Positions 43,725 through 55,761 of a DNA stretch of 64,000 nucleotides are shown here, one piece after another (the first letter of the stretch is position 1; every line of letters begins with the position of its first letter). The stretch is from Burkholderia pyrrocinia (lineage in GTDB: Bacteria; Pseudomonadota; Gammaproteobacteria; Burkholderiales; Burkholderiaceae), in the NCBI RefSeq assembly GCF_022809715.1, contig NZ_CP094459.1, forward strand, positions 3,162,001 through 3,226,000. Reading direction: 5' to 3'. The notes below the pieces were generated by a model. The model did not search any database and was not told where the DNA came from. It saw only the letters and a program-made list of their open reading frames with translations. The position numbers and the translations under genes were made by a program.

Positions 43725-44912
43725 TCAGGCCTTGCGCGGCGGCGCTTTCATGCTGGCCGCGATTATAAGCCACGCGGCAACGAGCCCAGAACACGCGTAG
43801 AACACGGTGTTCGCGCCGCCGTGCTTCAGCAGCCAGCCGCCCGCGATGCCGCCGAGCGCGAGCCCGATCGACTGCGTGGTGTTGTAGACGCCCGTGGCCG
43901 CGCCCTTGCGCGAACCCGGCGCGAGCTTCGACACGAGCGAAGGCTGCGACGCTTCCAGGATGTTGAACCCGAGGAAGTAGACGAACAGGATCGCCGCCAC
44001 AATCAGAATGGTATGCGGCGCGCTGCCCAGCAGCAATTGGCCGATCAGGATAGCCAGAATGCCGCCGAGCAGCACCGGCTTCATCTTGCCCCGTTTCTCC
44101 GCGACGATGATCGCCGGGACCATCATCACGAACGCGAGCCCCATCACCGGCAGGTAGACCTTCCAGTGCGCGGCGACCGGCAGCCCGCCGTCGACGAGCA
44201 GGCGCGGCACGACGAGGAACAGCGCCGTCTGCGTCGCATGCAGCACCAGCACGCCGAAGTTCAGGCGCAGCAGCTCGACGTTGTGCAGCACCTCGGCGAA
44301 CGGCGCGGGCACGTGCACGGGCTTCGCCGCATCGGGCACGATCCACACCACGACGCCGATCGCGAGGATCGACAGTACGCCGACGATCGTGAACAGCCCG
44401 CTCATCCCGACCCAGTGGAACACGATCGGCGCGCCGACGATCGCGACCGCGAACGACACGCCGATCGAGCCGCCGACCATCGCCATCGCCTTGGTACGGT
44501 TCTGCTCGGAAGTCAGGTCGGCGATGAACGCGAGCACCGCGGACGATACGGCGCCCATCCCCTGGATCACGCGGCCGACGATGATCCACGTGATGTCGTG
44601 CGCGAACGCGGCAACGAAGCTGCCGAGCGCGAAGATCACGAGGCCCGCGGCGATCACCGGCTTGCGGCCGAACTTGTCGGACGCCCAGCCGTAGAAAATG
44701 TAGAACAGCGACTGCGTGACGCCGTAGGCCCCGAGCGCGATGCCGACGAGCAGCACGTTGTCGCCGCCCGGGATGGTTTTCGCGTAGACCGAGAACACCG
44801 GCATGATCATGAACAGGCCGAGCATGCGCAGCGCGAAGATCGCCGCGAGCGACGTGGTCGCGCGCAGTTCGGGCGCAGTCATGCGGGAAGACGTGGCGGA
44901 CGGATTGGACAT
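43725..44912 (-). CDS. MFS transporter (12-helix, DHA1-like)
   Basis: The 395-residue protein has 12 predicted helices in two halves. Motif A-type [11 protein letters not shown] follows helix 2, and [12 protein letters not shown] is in helix 4. It is a proton-driven exporter of unknown substrate. It lies between ssb and uvrA, diverging from uvrA across 264 bases. It starts at MSNPSATSS. Confidence 0.9.
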   Translation of the reverse strand: MSNPSATSSRMTAPELRATTSLAAIFALRMLGLFMIMPVFSVYAKTIPGGDNVLLVGIALGAYGVTQSLFYIFYGWASDKFGRKPVIAAGLVIFALGSFVAAFAHDITWIIVGRVIQGMGAVSSAVLAFIADLTSEQNRTKAMAMVGGSIGVSFAVAIVGAPIVFHWVGMSGLFTIVGVLSILAIGVVVWIVPDAAKPVHVPAPFAEVLHNVELLRLNFGVLVLHATQTALFLVVPRLLVDGGLPVAAHWKVYLPVMGLAFVMMVPAIIVAEKRGKMKPVLLGGILAILIGQLLLGSAPHTILIVAAILFVYFLGFNILEASQPSLVSKLAPGSRKGAATGVYNTTQSIGLALGGIAGGWLLKHGGANTVFYACSGLVAAWLIIAASMKAPPRKA

Positions 44913-45136
44913 CGGGAATGAATTTCGAATGATCGGAATGTCCGCCCTGCAGCGGGCGGCGGAAGATCAGGACCGGCGGCCCGGAAGGCCTGACGGGCGA
45001 CGCGTCGGGGCAGGATGCTGGCGGCCTGCAGGCCGCCGGAACCGCGCGGCGCGACCGCTTTCCCCGGCGCAGGCGCCGCCTTGCTGCCACCTGCTGTAAA
45101 GGCTGGGGACCCCGAACGACGGTCTCGAAAAGCCGT

Positions 45137-45142
45137 TATAGT
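45137..45142 (+). promoter_or_regulatory. -10 element upstream of uvrA
   Basis: TATAGT lies 35 bases before the uvrA ATG. No convincing -35 or LexA box (CTGT-N8-ACAG type) was seen around it, although uvrA is SOS-controlled in many bacteria. Confidence 0.4.
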
Positions 45143-45176
45143 AGCAGGTTTGGTTCCCTCCATTTTCGCCAGGTTC

Positions 45177-48062
<2,886 letters not shown>

Positions 48063-48089
48063 CGCGCTTTCGGCCCTCCCGGCCCTTCC

Positions 48090-48115
48090 CGCGCGCGGCC
48101 GCCCGGCCGCGCGCG
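48090..48115 (+). terminator. GC-rich hairpin after uvrA
   Basis: CGCGCGCGGCC and GGCCGCGCGCG pair perfectly over 11 bases around GCCC, 27 bases after the uvrA stop. Only a short pyrimidine stretch (TCCTTCC) follows, so it is a likely but not classical terminator. Confidence 0.45.
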
Positions 48116-48203
48116 TCCTTCCGCAGCGAGCAGCCCCCCCTCGTTTTCCCTTCTGCGTTTACACCACGCGCCAAACGGCCCGTTTGCGGACCATAATGGC
48201 AGC

Positions 48204-48267
48204 TATACTTTACGGTCGTAAGGTTCGCCTTCCGCACCAATCCGGTGCGGCGCCGGGTGAGCCCGGC
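48204..48267 (+). promoter_or_regulatory. Promoter -10 and structured 5' leader of the AI-2E-family gene
   Basis: TATACT at 48204-48209 should start a transcript near 48216. The leader then folds into two adjacent stems, CCGCACC/GGTGCGG (48232-48250) and GCCGGG/CCCGGC (48252-48267), before the ribosome binding site AGGA near 48304. Confidence 0.4.
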
Positions 48268-48314
48268 TCTGCCGTGCGCTGCGCGGCATGACACACGAAC
48301 GACAGGAATCCACG

Positions 48315-49397
48315 ATGGAGAAGCAACAAGAGTCGCGCGATGCGCAGAGCCGCGAGCCGCACCTGCGCAGCGTGCGACTGACGAGCGACTTCAGCCTGCC
48401 GAGGCTGTCGGCACTCGAGATCGGCAGCTATCTCTTCGCGATCGTCACGATGTGGCTCGTCCTCGAGCTCAAGCTGCTCGGCGGACTGCTGGCCGGCCTG
48501 CTCGTCTACCAGCTGATCCACACGATCGCACCCGTGATCGAACGCCACACGACGAGCATGCGCGCGCGCTGGGTCGCCGTCGTGCTGCTGGCGATCGCGA
48601 TCGTCGGCGGGCTCACGGGCCTGACGATCGGCATCATCGAGCATTTCGAGCACACGGTGCCGAACCTGCAGAGCCTGCTCGGCCAGTTGATGCAGATCGT
48701 CGAGCAAACCCGCGCGCGCACGCCGGCGTGGATCGCGAACCTGCTGCCGGTCGACGTCGAGCAGATGAAGACCAAGGCGGCCTTGCTGATGCACTCGCAC
48801 ATGGACCAGCTCCAGCAGAGCGGCAAGAGCGTCGCGCGCGGCTTCGGCCATGTGCTGTTCGGGATGATCATCGGCGCGATGATCGCGATCGGCGTCGAGC
48901 ATGGCAAGGTGCGCCGGCCGCTGTCGACCGCGCTCGTCACGCGCGTATCGCGCTTCTCCGACGCATTCCGCCGGATCGTGTTCGCGCAGATCAAGATCTC
49001 GGCGATCAACGCGACGTTCACGGGCATCTACCTGCTCGTCGCACTGCCGATCTTCCACGAGCGGCTGCCGCTGTCGAAGACGCTCGTGCTCGTCACGTTC
49101 ATCGTCGGCCTGCTGCCGGTGATCGGCAACCTGATCTCGAACACGCTGATCGTCGCCGTGTCGCTGTCGGTCAGCATGGGCACCGCGATCGCGTCGCTCG
49201 TGTTCCTCGTCGTCATCCACAAGCTCGAATATTTCCTGAACGCGAAGATCATCGGCGGCCAGATCGAGTCGCGCGCGTGGGAGCTGCTGCTCGCGATGCT
49301 GATCATGGAGGCCGCGTTCGGGCTGCCGGGCGTGATCGCCGCGCCGATCTTCTATGCGTACCTGAAACGCGAGCTGTACCTGCTGCGGCTGATCTGA
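48315..49397 (+). CDS. AI-2E family transporter (YdiK/PerM-like permease)
   Basis: The 360-residue membrane protein has about eight helices in the AI-2E transporter pattern, with pairs near residues 40-75 and 80-110, a soluble loop at 115-165, and helices to the C-terminus (VIHKLEYFLNAKI and AAFGLPGVIAAPIF). Family members are proposed exporters of autoinducer-2 or Na+/H+ antiporters, so the substrate here is unknown. The start at 48315 has AGGA 7 bases upstream; the ATG at 48288 lacks one. Confidence 0.88.
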   Translation: MEKQQESRDAQSREPHLRSVRLTSDFSLPRLSALEIGSYLFAIVTMWLVLELKLLGGLLAGLLVYQLIHTIAPVIERHTTSMRARWVAVVLLAIAIVGGLTGLTIGIIEHFEHTVPNLQSLLGQLMQIVEQTRARTPAWIANLLPVDVEQMKTKAALLMHSHMDQLQQSGKSVARGFGHVLFGMIIGAMIAIGVEHGKVRRPLSTALVTRVSRFSDAFRRIVFAQIKISAINATFTGIYLLVALPIFHERLPLSKTLVLVTFIVGLLPVIGNLISNTLIVAVSLSVSMGTAIASLVFLVVIHKLEYFLNAKIIGGQIESRAWELLLAMLIMEAAFGLPGVIAAPIFYAYLKRELYLLRLI

Positions 49398-49417
49398 AAC
49401 CCGCGTCTCAGGCGACA

Positions 49418-49460
49418 AAAAAACGCCGCGCCCCGTAAAGGAGGCGCGGCGTTTTTGTTT
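49418..49460. terminator. Bidirectional terminator between the AI-2E gene and purU
   Basis: CGCCGCGCC (49424-49432) and GGCGCGGCG (49443-49451) pair around a 10-base loop, with five Ts following on + and seven As preceding, which become Us on the minus strand. Confidence 0.85.
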
Positions 49461-49467
49461 CAGGCGG

Positions 49468-49494
49468 CCGGCGATCCGGCGACCGGCGATCCGG
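49468..49494. repeat. Short tandem repeat CCGGCGATCCGG (2 copies)
   Basis: CCGGCGATCCGG occurs at 49468-49479 and 49483-49494, 15 bases apart, with more CCGG-rich sequence to 49520. It lies between the terminator and the purU stop. Confidence 0.6.
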
Positions 49495-49526
49495 GGGCCG
49501 GCCAACCGGCGGCCGGCCGATTCAGA

Positions 49527-50411
49527 TCAGCGAAACACGACCGTCTTCGTCCCGTTCAGCACGATCCGGTGCTCGACGTGCCACTTCACCGCGCGCGCGA
49601 GCGTCACGCACTCGACGTCGCGGCCGATCGCGGTCAACTGGTCGGGCGTCATGCTGTGGTCGACGCGCTCGACTTCCTGCTCGATGATCGGGCCTTCGTC
49701 GAGATCGGTCGTCACGTAGTGCGCGGTCGCGCCGATCAGCTTCACGCCGCGGTCGAACGCCTGGTAGTACGGCTTCGCGCCCTTGAAGCTCGGCAGGAAC
49801 GAGTGGTGGATGTTGATCGCGCGCCCGGCGAGCTGCTGGCACATGTTCGGCGACAGGATCTGCATGTAGCGCGCGAGCACGACGAGATCGGCCTGGTGCT
49901 CGTCGATCACTTCCAGCACGCGCGCTTCCTGCGCGGCCTTCGCGGCATCGGACGAACCGCCGATCAGCGGGAAGTGATGGAACGGGATGTTATAGCTCGC
50001 GGCGAGCTGGTAGAACTCCTTGTGGTTCGACACGATCGCCGGGATCTCGATCGGCAGCTGGCCGGTGCGATAGCGGAACAGCAGGTCGTTCAGGCAGTGG
50101 CCGATCTTCGACACCATGATCACGACGCGCGGCTTCACGGCCGCATCGTGCAGTTCCCAGCGCATCGAGAACTGCTCGGCGAGCGGCGCGAATTCCTTGC
50201 GAAGTGTGTCGAGCGCCGACGCGGCATCCGTGCCGTTGCCGTCCTGCTCGAAGTGCACGCGCATGAAGAATTCGCTGGTGCGGCTGTCGCCGAACTGCGC
50301 CGAATCGAGGATGTTGTTGCTGCGCTCGAACAGGAAGCCCGAGACCGCGTGGACAATGCCGTGCCGGTCGGGGCACGACAGTTTCAAGATAAAGCTGTGA
50401 TCGGTCGGCAT
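49527..50411 (-). CDS. purU: Formyltetrahydrofolate deformylase
   Basis: PurU hydrolyses 10-formyl-tetrahydrofolate to formate and tetrahydrofolate and balances one-carbon pools. The 294-residue protein has an N-terminal ACT domain (SCPDRHGIVHAVSGF, residues 12-26 region) and a formyltransferase-like catalytic domain. The catalytic set is Asn-His-Asp: NIHHSFLPSFKG and TDLDEGPII. GGGAG lies 9-10 bases before the ATG at 50411. It reads left, 74 bases after the Nudix gene. Confidence 0.96.
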   Translation of the reverse strand: MPTDHSFILKLSCPDRHGIVHAVSGFLFERSNNILDSAQFGDSRTSEFFMRVHFEQDGNGTDAASALDTLRKEFAPLAEQFSMRWELHDAAVKPRVVIMVSKIGHCLNDLLFRYRTGQLPIEIPAIVSNHKEFYQLAASYNIPFHHFPLIGGSSDAAKAAQEARVLEVIDEHQADLVVLARYMQILSPNMCQQLAGRAINIHHSFLPSFKGAKPYYQAFDRGVKLIGATAHYVTTDLDEGPIIEQEVERVDHSMTPDQLTAIGRDVECVTLARAVKWHVEHRIVLNGTKTVVFR

Positions 50412-50485
50412 GACCGCTACTCCCTTTGTTTCCGTATTCGTCAAATTGCCCGTTCGCGTCGCCGGGCTGCGCGTCGCGGCGCGCG

Positions 50486-51340
50486 TCACGCGGCCGGTGC
50501 GAACAGCGCGTCGATGCCTGCCGCCTCTTGCGCCGTCAGCCAGCGATGGCGCAGCAGCGTATCGAGCGTCGCGAGGCTCGCGTCCATCGTCGCGCGGCCC
50601 TCGCGCAGCCAGCCGATCACCTCGGGCACGCCGGCCAGCAGATGCTCGGCCACTTCGCCGTCCTGGTTGCGCGGCGCGAAGTCGTGCGGCAGCGGCAGGT
50701 CGTACACGAAGATCAGTTCGGACTGCGTGCCTTCCGGCAGCGAGCACAGCACCTGCACCGCGCGGCCCGCGATCGCACGCGCCGCGAGTTCGGCCGGAAT
50801 GCCGGCTTCTTCCCAGCATTCTTTCGCAAGCGTCTCGTGAACGCCCAGGCCCCAGCCGATGCCGCCCGCGACGACGTTGTCGAGCATGCCGGGATCGGTT
50901 GCCTTGGTCGCGCTGCGGCGGCCGAGCCACATCTGCGGCACGGCCGCGGCGGGCGTAGCCGCATATTCTACGATGCCGTTCAGATGCACCGCATAAGTCT
51001 GCGTGCCGAAGAACCTCGACGCGGCGCGCTCGATATACGCGAGCGGCGCATCGTCGAAGCGGTTGCGGATCGCGTAGATCTCGTCGCGCCAGCCGGGAAT
51101 CGCGCCTTCGGCCGCGAGCGCGCCGATCGCGCTCGCCAGCGCCATGCTGCGCGCGTCGACCGAGTCGTAGCGCGCCGACAGGACGACGCGCTCGCCGGTC
51201 AGCTCGAACACGTCGGGCCAGCGCGCAAGCTTCGCGACATCCTGGCGGCGCACCCAGCCGACCGCCTGGCCGGCGATCTCGAAACGCAGGTGCGCGGCCG
51301 GATCGAAGCGGCGCGCGGCCGCGATGCACGGAAACGTCAT
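50486..51340 (-). CDS. Nudix hydrolase with N-terminal DUF4743 domain
   Basis: The 284-residue protein has an N-terminal DUF4743 region (about 1-125) and a Nudix domain with the box GWGLGVHETLAKECWEEAGI (about 165-185). KECWEEAG corresponds to the REUxEExG core, while the first Glu of the Nudix box is not obvious. Relatives include the plant/yeast Nudt20-type enzymes that hydrolyse oxidised thiamine diphosphate; substrate here is unproven. The start overlaps the end region of the lysE-like gene by position only (5-base gap). Confidence 0.88.
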   Translation of the reverse strand: MTFPCIAAARRFDPAAHLRFEIAGQAVGWVRRQDVAKLARWPDVFELTGERVVLSARYDSVDARSMALASAIGALAAEGAIPGWRDEIYAIRNRFDDAPLAYIERAASRFFGTQTYAVHLNGIVEYAATPAAAVPQMWLGRRSATKATDPGMLDNVVAGGIGWGLGVHETLAKECWEEAGIPAELAARAIAGRAVQVLCSLPEGTQSELIFVYDLPLPHDFAPRNQDGEVAEHLLAGVPEVIGWLREGRATMDASLATLDTLLRHRWLTAQEAAGIDALFAPAA

Positions 51341-51345
51341 CGCCG

Positions 51346-51960
51346 TCAGTCCTTCAGCGCGACGCGGATGCCGATCGCGATGAACGTCGCGCCGGCGATC
51401 CGGTCGAGCCACACGCCGGCCTTCGGGCGGCGCTTCAGCCATGCGCCGATCATCCCGGCGCCGACGCCGAACAGCGAGAAGATCGCGGCCGTCTGCAGCA
51501 TGAACAGCGCGCCGAGCTCGAACATCTGCAGCGTCACGCTCTGCGCGCCGTGCGAATCGACGAACTGCGGCAGGAACACGACGAAGAACAGCGTGACCTT
51601 CGGGTTCATCAGGTTGCCGATCACGCTCTGCCGGAAGATCGTGCCGAGCGGCTGCGGCGGGCGCGCGTGCGCATTCGCGAGGCCCTGGCTGCGCAGCGCC
51701 TTGATGCCGATCCACACGAGGTACGCGGCGCCCGCGAGCTTCAGGATCTCGAACGCGACCGGCGACGAACGCAGCACGGCCGCGACGCCGAGCGCCGCGA
51801 GCGTCGTGTGGAACAGGATCCCGGCCGTGAAGCCGAGCGCGGCGACGAAGCCGGCCGCGCGGCCCTGCGAGATGCCGCGCGCGAGCACCTGCAGGTTGTC
51901 GGGACCCGGCGCGAACGTGATCGCGATCGACGTGGCGAGAAACAGCATGAAGTTGGGCAT
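51346..51960 (-). CDS. LysE/RhtB-family amino acid exporter
   Basis: The 204-residue protein has about six transmembrane helices and the family signature TFAPGPDNLQVLARGISQG near residue 15 plus GNLMNPKVTLFFVVFLPQF near 115. These proteins export amino acids such as lysine, threonine or homoserine. The ATG is followed by MPNFMLFL. Its stop lies 5 bases before the Nudix start, so the two are co-transcribed. Confidence 0.92.
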   Translation of the reverse strand: MPNFMLFLATSIAITFAPGPDNLQVLARGISQGRAAGFVAALGFTAGILFHTTLAALGVAAVLRSSPVAFEILKLAGAAYLVWIGIKALRSQGLANAHARPPQPLGTIFRQSVIGNLMNPKVTLFFVVFLPQFVDSHGAQSVTLQMFELGALFMLQTAAIFSLFGVGAGMIGAWLKRRPKAGVWLDRIAGATFIAIGIRVALKD

Positions 51961-52000
51961 CGTGACCTCGCGGTTTAACGTGAGTAAGCCGGGCCGGCGT

Positions 52001-52567
52001 TCAGTGGCCGGCGAATTCGGTGACGGTATAGACGGGCAGTCCCGCGTTGCGCAGCAGCGTCGAGCCGCCGAGATCGGGCAGGTCGATGATCGCCGCGCCT
52101 TCGACGACCACCGCGCCGAGCCGCTGCAGCAGGTTGCGCCCCGCCATCATCGTGCCGCCGGTCGCGATCAGGTCGTCCATGATGATCACGCGGTCGCCGG
52201 GGCGGCACGCATCCTCGTGAATCTCGACCGTCGCGCTGCCGTATTCGAGGTCGTACGATTCCGAGCGCGTCTTGTACGGCAGCTTGCCGACCTTGCGGAT
52301 CGGCACGAAGCCGACGCTCAGCTCGTACGCGACGATCGGCGCGATGATGAAGCCGCGCGCGTCGAGGCCCGCGACGTAGTCGAGCTTCGCATCGACATAG
52401 CGCTCGACGAACAGGTCGACGAGGATGCGCAGCGCCTTCGGGCTCTGCAGCAGCGTCGTGATGTCGCGGAACATCACGCCCGGCTGCGGCCAGTCGGGCA
52501 CCGTGCGGATCTGGCTGTGGATGAAGGCGACCGGATCGAGCGGCGCGCCCGACGACGAATGCGGCAT
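52001..52567 (-). CDS. apt: Adenine phosphoribosyltransferase
   Basis: Apt salvages adenine to AMP using PRPP. The 188-residue protein has [17 protein letters not shown] near residue 24, DARGF near 68 and the PRPP loop [17 protein letters not shown] near 122-138. The start at 52567 has GGAG 6 bases upstream; a GTG at 52606 would add 13 residues. It lies 77 bases after the antiporter gene on the same strand and 40 bases before the LysE gene. Confidence 0.95.
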   Translation of the reverse strand: MPHSSSGAPLDPVAFIHSQIRTVPDWPQPGVMFRDITTLLQSPKALRILVDLFVERYVDAKLDYVAGLDARGFIIAPIVAYELSVGFVPIRKVGKLPYKTRSESYDLEYGSATVEIHEDACRPGDRVIIMDDLIATGGTMMAGRNLLQRLGAVVVEGAAIIDLPDLGGSTLLRNAGLPVYTVTEFAGH

Positions 52568-52644
52568 GAAACTCTCCGAAAAAAACGGTGCGCGAAGATC
52601 GGGCACCGTTTCGAATAAATACGGGTCAGGTTATTGACCGCGAC

Positions 52645-54651
52645 TCACGCGGCCGCGGCCGGCGGGTCGCGCCGATGGCGCGACAGCCGCTCCTCCGCGA
52701 GCGCGAGCGCCTCGGGCAGCCCGCGCAGCACGACGATGTCGCTCGCGCGCAGTTTGGTCTGCGGATCGGGTTCGACGCCGCGGATGCCGTGCCGGCGGAT
52801 CGCCGTGACTTCCAGCCCGAGCGCATACAGCCCGAGTTCCTCCAGCGAGCGCCCGACCGCGTCCGCGCGCGCATCGACCGGCACCGATTGTAGCCGCACC
52901 TGCTCGTGGTCGTCGTCGTCCGCGTCGTCCGCGCCGCGGAAATAGCCGCGCAGCAGGCTGTAGCGCTCGTCGCGCATTTCCTCGACGCGCCGCACGACCT
53001 TGCGCATCGGCACGCCGACCAGCACCAGCGTATGCGACGCGAGCATCAGGCTGCCCTCGACGATCTCCGGAATCACCTCGGTCGCGCCGGCCGCGAGCAG
53101 CTTCTCGAGATCGGCATCGTCGACGGTGCGCACGATCGCGGGCAGCGTCGGCGCGAGCTCGTGCACGTGATGCAGCACGCGCAGTGCGGACGGCGTATTC
53201 GCATAGGTGATCGCGACCGCCGCCGCGCGGTGGATACCGGCCGCGAGCAGCGACTCGCGGCGCGCCGCGTCGCCGAACACGACCGATTCGCCGGCCGTCG
53301 CGGCCGCGCTCACGCGGTCCGGGTCGAGGTCGAGCGCGACATACGGAATGCCTTCCTGCTCGAGCATGCGCGCCAGGTTCTGGCCCGCGCGGCCGTAGCC
53401 GCAGATGATCACGTGGCCGCGCTGCTTCAGGCTTTGCGTCGCGATCCGCGTCATCTGCAGCGACTGCTGCATCCATTCGGTCGACGACAGCCGCATCACG
53501 ATCCGGTCGGCGTTCTGGATCAGGAACGGCGCGGCGAGCATCGACAGCAGCATCGACGCGAGGATCGCCTGCAGCAGCGTCGAATCGACCAGATGCCGGT
53601 CGAGGATCAGGTTCAGCAGCACGAAGCCGAATTCGCCGGCCTGCGCGAGGCCGATGCCCGTGCGCATCGCGACCCCCGGCGTCGCGCCGAACAGCCGGGC
53701 GAGCCCGGCGATCATCGTCCCCTTGAACAGGATCTGCCCGACGAAGAAGCCGAGCACGAGCAACGGATGCTCCCAGATCACGCGCGGATCGAGCAGCATC
53801 CCGGTCGTCACGAAGAACAGGCCGAGCAGCACGTCGCGGAACGGCTTGATGTCCTCCTCCACCTGATGGCGGAACGGCGTCTCGGAGATCAGCATCCCCG
53901 CGATGAACGCGCCGAGCGCGAGCGACAGGCCGAACTTGTCGGTGATGAACGCGGCGCCGAGCGTGACGAGCAGCAGGTTCAGCACGAACAGTTCCTGCGA
54001 GCGGCGCCGCGCGACGACGTTGAGCCAGCGCGTCATGAAGCGCTGGCCGATGACCAGCAGCAGCGTGAGCGCGATCACGATCTTGACCGCCGCGACGCCG
54101 AGCGTCAGCGCGAGATCCTTCGACGATTCGGCGCCGAACGCGGCGATCACGATCAGCAGCGGCACGACCGCGAGATCCTGGAACAGCAGCACGCCGAAGA
54201 TGTTGCGGCCGTGCTCGGTCTCGATCTCGAGACGTTCGGCAAGCATCTTCGACACGATCGCCGTCGACGACATCGCGAGCGCGCCGCCGAGTGCGACGGC
54301 GCCCTGCCACGTGATGTGCACCCAGCGCTCGAACAGCGCGCCGAGCAGCAGCGCGAGCAAAAGCGTCGCGACGACCTGCAGCAGCCCGAGACCGAACACG
54401 AGCCGCTGCATCGACCTCAGTTTCGCGAGCGAGAATTCGAGGCCGATCGAGAACATCAGGAATACCACGCCGAATTCCGCGAGATGCTCGGCGCGCTCGA
54501 GATCCGCCGCGATCCCGAGCGCATGCGGGCCGACCAGGATGCCGACGGTCAGGTAGCCGAGCATCGGCGGGAGGTTCAGCGAACGGAATACGACGACGCC
54601 CACCACCGAAGCCAGCAGCAGCATGAGCGTCATTTCGAGCGGGGAAATCAC
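52645..54651 (-). CDS. CPA2-family cation/proton antiporter with RCK domains (KefB/YbaL-like)
   Basis: The 668-residue protein has about 12-13 helices of the Na+/H+ exchanger fold in the first 390 residues (GALAMSSTAIVSKML, GFGLSLALGAFIAGM-like). It continues with a TrkA-N/RCK_N domain (HVIICGYGRAGQNLARMLE, about 405-425) and a TrkA-C domain near the C-terminus. It probably moves K+ or Na+ against H+ and is gated by nucleotides. The GTG at 54651 has AGGA about 10 bases upstream; an internal Met at 54633 is the alternative. It diverges from kdsD. Confidence 0.93.
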   Translation of the reverse strand: MISPLEMTLMLLLASVVGVVVFRSLNLPPMLGYLTVGILVGPHALGIAADLERAEHLAEFGVVFLMFSIGLEFSLAKLRSMQRLVFGLGLLQVVATLLLALLLGALFERWVHITWQGAVALGGALAMSSTAIVSKMLAERLEIETEHGRNIFGVLLFQDLAVVPLLIVIAAFGAESSKDLALTLGVAAVKIVIALTLLLVIGQRFMTRWLNVVARRRSQELFVLNLLLVTLGAAFITDKFGLSLALGAFIAGMLISETPFRHQVEEDIKPFRDVLLGLFFVTTGMLLDPRVIWEHPLLVLGFFVGQILFKGTMIAGLARLFGATPGVAMRTGIGLAQAGEFGFVLLNLILDRHLVDSTLLQAILASMLLSMLAAPFLIQNADRIVMRLSSTEWMQQSLQMTRIATQSLKQRGHVIICGYGRAGQNLARMLEQEGIPYVALDLDPDRVSAAATAGESVVFGDAARRESLLAAGIHRAAAVAITYANTPSALRVLHHVHELAPTLPAIVRTVDDADLEKLLAAGATEVIPEIVEGSLMLASHTLVLVGVPMRKVVRRVEEMRDERYSLLRGYFRGADDADDDDHEQVRLQSVPVDARADAVGRSLEELGLYALGLEVTAIRRHGIRGVEPDPQTKLRASDIVVLRGLPEALALAEERLSRHRRDPPAAAA

Positions 54652-54765
54652 GGGCGAAGCGTCCTCGTTCGTCGGGGCCACCGCGAAGCGGGCGCGATGG
54701 CGTAGCGTGGGATAGGCGACATCGGACGAGTCCGAGAGCCCGGCGCGGCGAACAAACGCCTTTGC

Positions 54766-54771
54766 TATACT
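54766..54771 (+). promoter_or_regulatory. -10 element of kdsD
   Basis: TATACT ends 6 bases before the kdsD ATG, so transcription would begin at or next to the start codon. The -35 region is GC-rich and not convincing. Confidence 0.5.
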
Positions 54772-54777
54772 CCGCGC

Positions 54778-55761
54778 ATGATAGCGAAAATCAATGATGA
54801 TCGGGCGCTCGCGCTCGCCCGCGACGTGCTCGACATCGAGGCGGACGCCGTGCGCGCGCTGCGCGACCAGCTCGACGGCGGCTTCGTCCAGGCCGTCGCG
54901 CTGCTGCTCGGCTGCCGCGGCCGCGTGGTGGTGTCCGGCATCGGCAAATCGGGGCACATTGCCCGCAAGATCGCGGCCACGCTGGCCAGCACCGGCACGC
55001 CGGCCTTCTTCGTCCATCCTGCCGAGGCCAGCCACGGCGACCTCGGGATGGTCACCTCCGACGACGTCTTCATCGGCATCTCCTATTCCGGCGAATCGGA
55101 AGAACTCGTCGCGATCCTGCCGCTCGTCAAGCGGATCGGCGCGAAGCTGATCGCGATCACGGGCCGCGCGGAGTCGAGCCTCGGCACGCTCGCCGACGTG
55201 AACCTGAACGCCGCGGTCTCGAAGGAAGCGTGCCCGCTGAACCTCGCGCCCACCGCGAGCACGACCGCCGCGCTCGCGCTCGGCGACGCGCTCGCCGTCG
55301 CGGTGCTCGACGCACGCGGCTTCGGTTCGGAAGATTTCGCACGCTCGCACCCGGGCGGCGCGCTCGGCCGGCGCCTGCTCACCTACGTGCGCGACGTGAT
55401 GCGCTCGGGCGACGACGTCCCGTCGGTCGAGCTCGACGCGACGCTGTCGGACGCGCTGTTCCAGATCACCGCGAAGCGCCTGGGCATGACGGCCGTGGTC
55501 GACGCCGACGGCAAGGTCGCGGGCATCTTCACGGACGGCGACCTGCGCCGCGTGCTCGCGCGCGACGGCGACTTCCGCACGCTGCCGATCACCGACGTGA
55601 TGACGCGCAACCCGCGCACGATCGGGCCGGATCACCTGGCGGTCGAGGCCGTGGAACTGATGGAGCGCCACCGGATCAACCAGATGCTGGTGGTCGATGC
55701 CGACGGCGCGCTGATCGGCGCGCTGAACATGCACGACCTGTTTTCGAAGAAGGTGATCTGA
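54778..55761 (+). CDS. kdsD: D-arabinose-5-phosphate isomerase
   Basis: KdsD isomerises ribulose-5-phosphate to arabinose-5-phosphate, the first step of KDO synthesis for LPS. The 327-residue protein has a SIS domain (GIGKSGHIARKIAATLASTGTPAFFVHPAEASHGDLGM, residues about 54-90, ISYSGESEE) and two CBS domains in the C-terminal third (VDADGKVAGIFTDGDLRR, VVDADGALIGALNMHDL). No leader is visible (see the -10 at 54766). The stop overlaps the kdsC start by one base. Confidence 0.95.
   Translation: MIAKINDDRALALARDVLDIEADAVRALRDQLDGGFVQAVALLLGCRGRVVVSGIGKSGHIARKIAATLASTGTPAFFVHPAEASHGDLGMVTSDDVFIGISYSGESEELVAILPLVKRIGAKLIAITGRAESSLGTLADVNLNAAVSKEACPLNLAPTASTTAALALGDALAVAVLDARGFGSEDFARSHPGGALGRRLLTYVRDVMRSGDDVPSVELDATLSDALFQITAKRLGMTAVVDADGKVAGIFTDGDLRRVLARDGDFRTLPITDVMTRNPRTIGPDHLAVEAVELMERHRINQMLVVDADGALIGALNMHDLFSKKVI

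Noticed and set aside
45100-45176. Possible LexA box upstream of uvrA
   Set aside because: CTGTAAAGG at about 45094 has no matching ACAG half-site at the right spacing.
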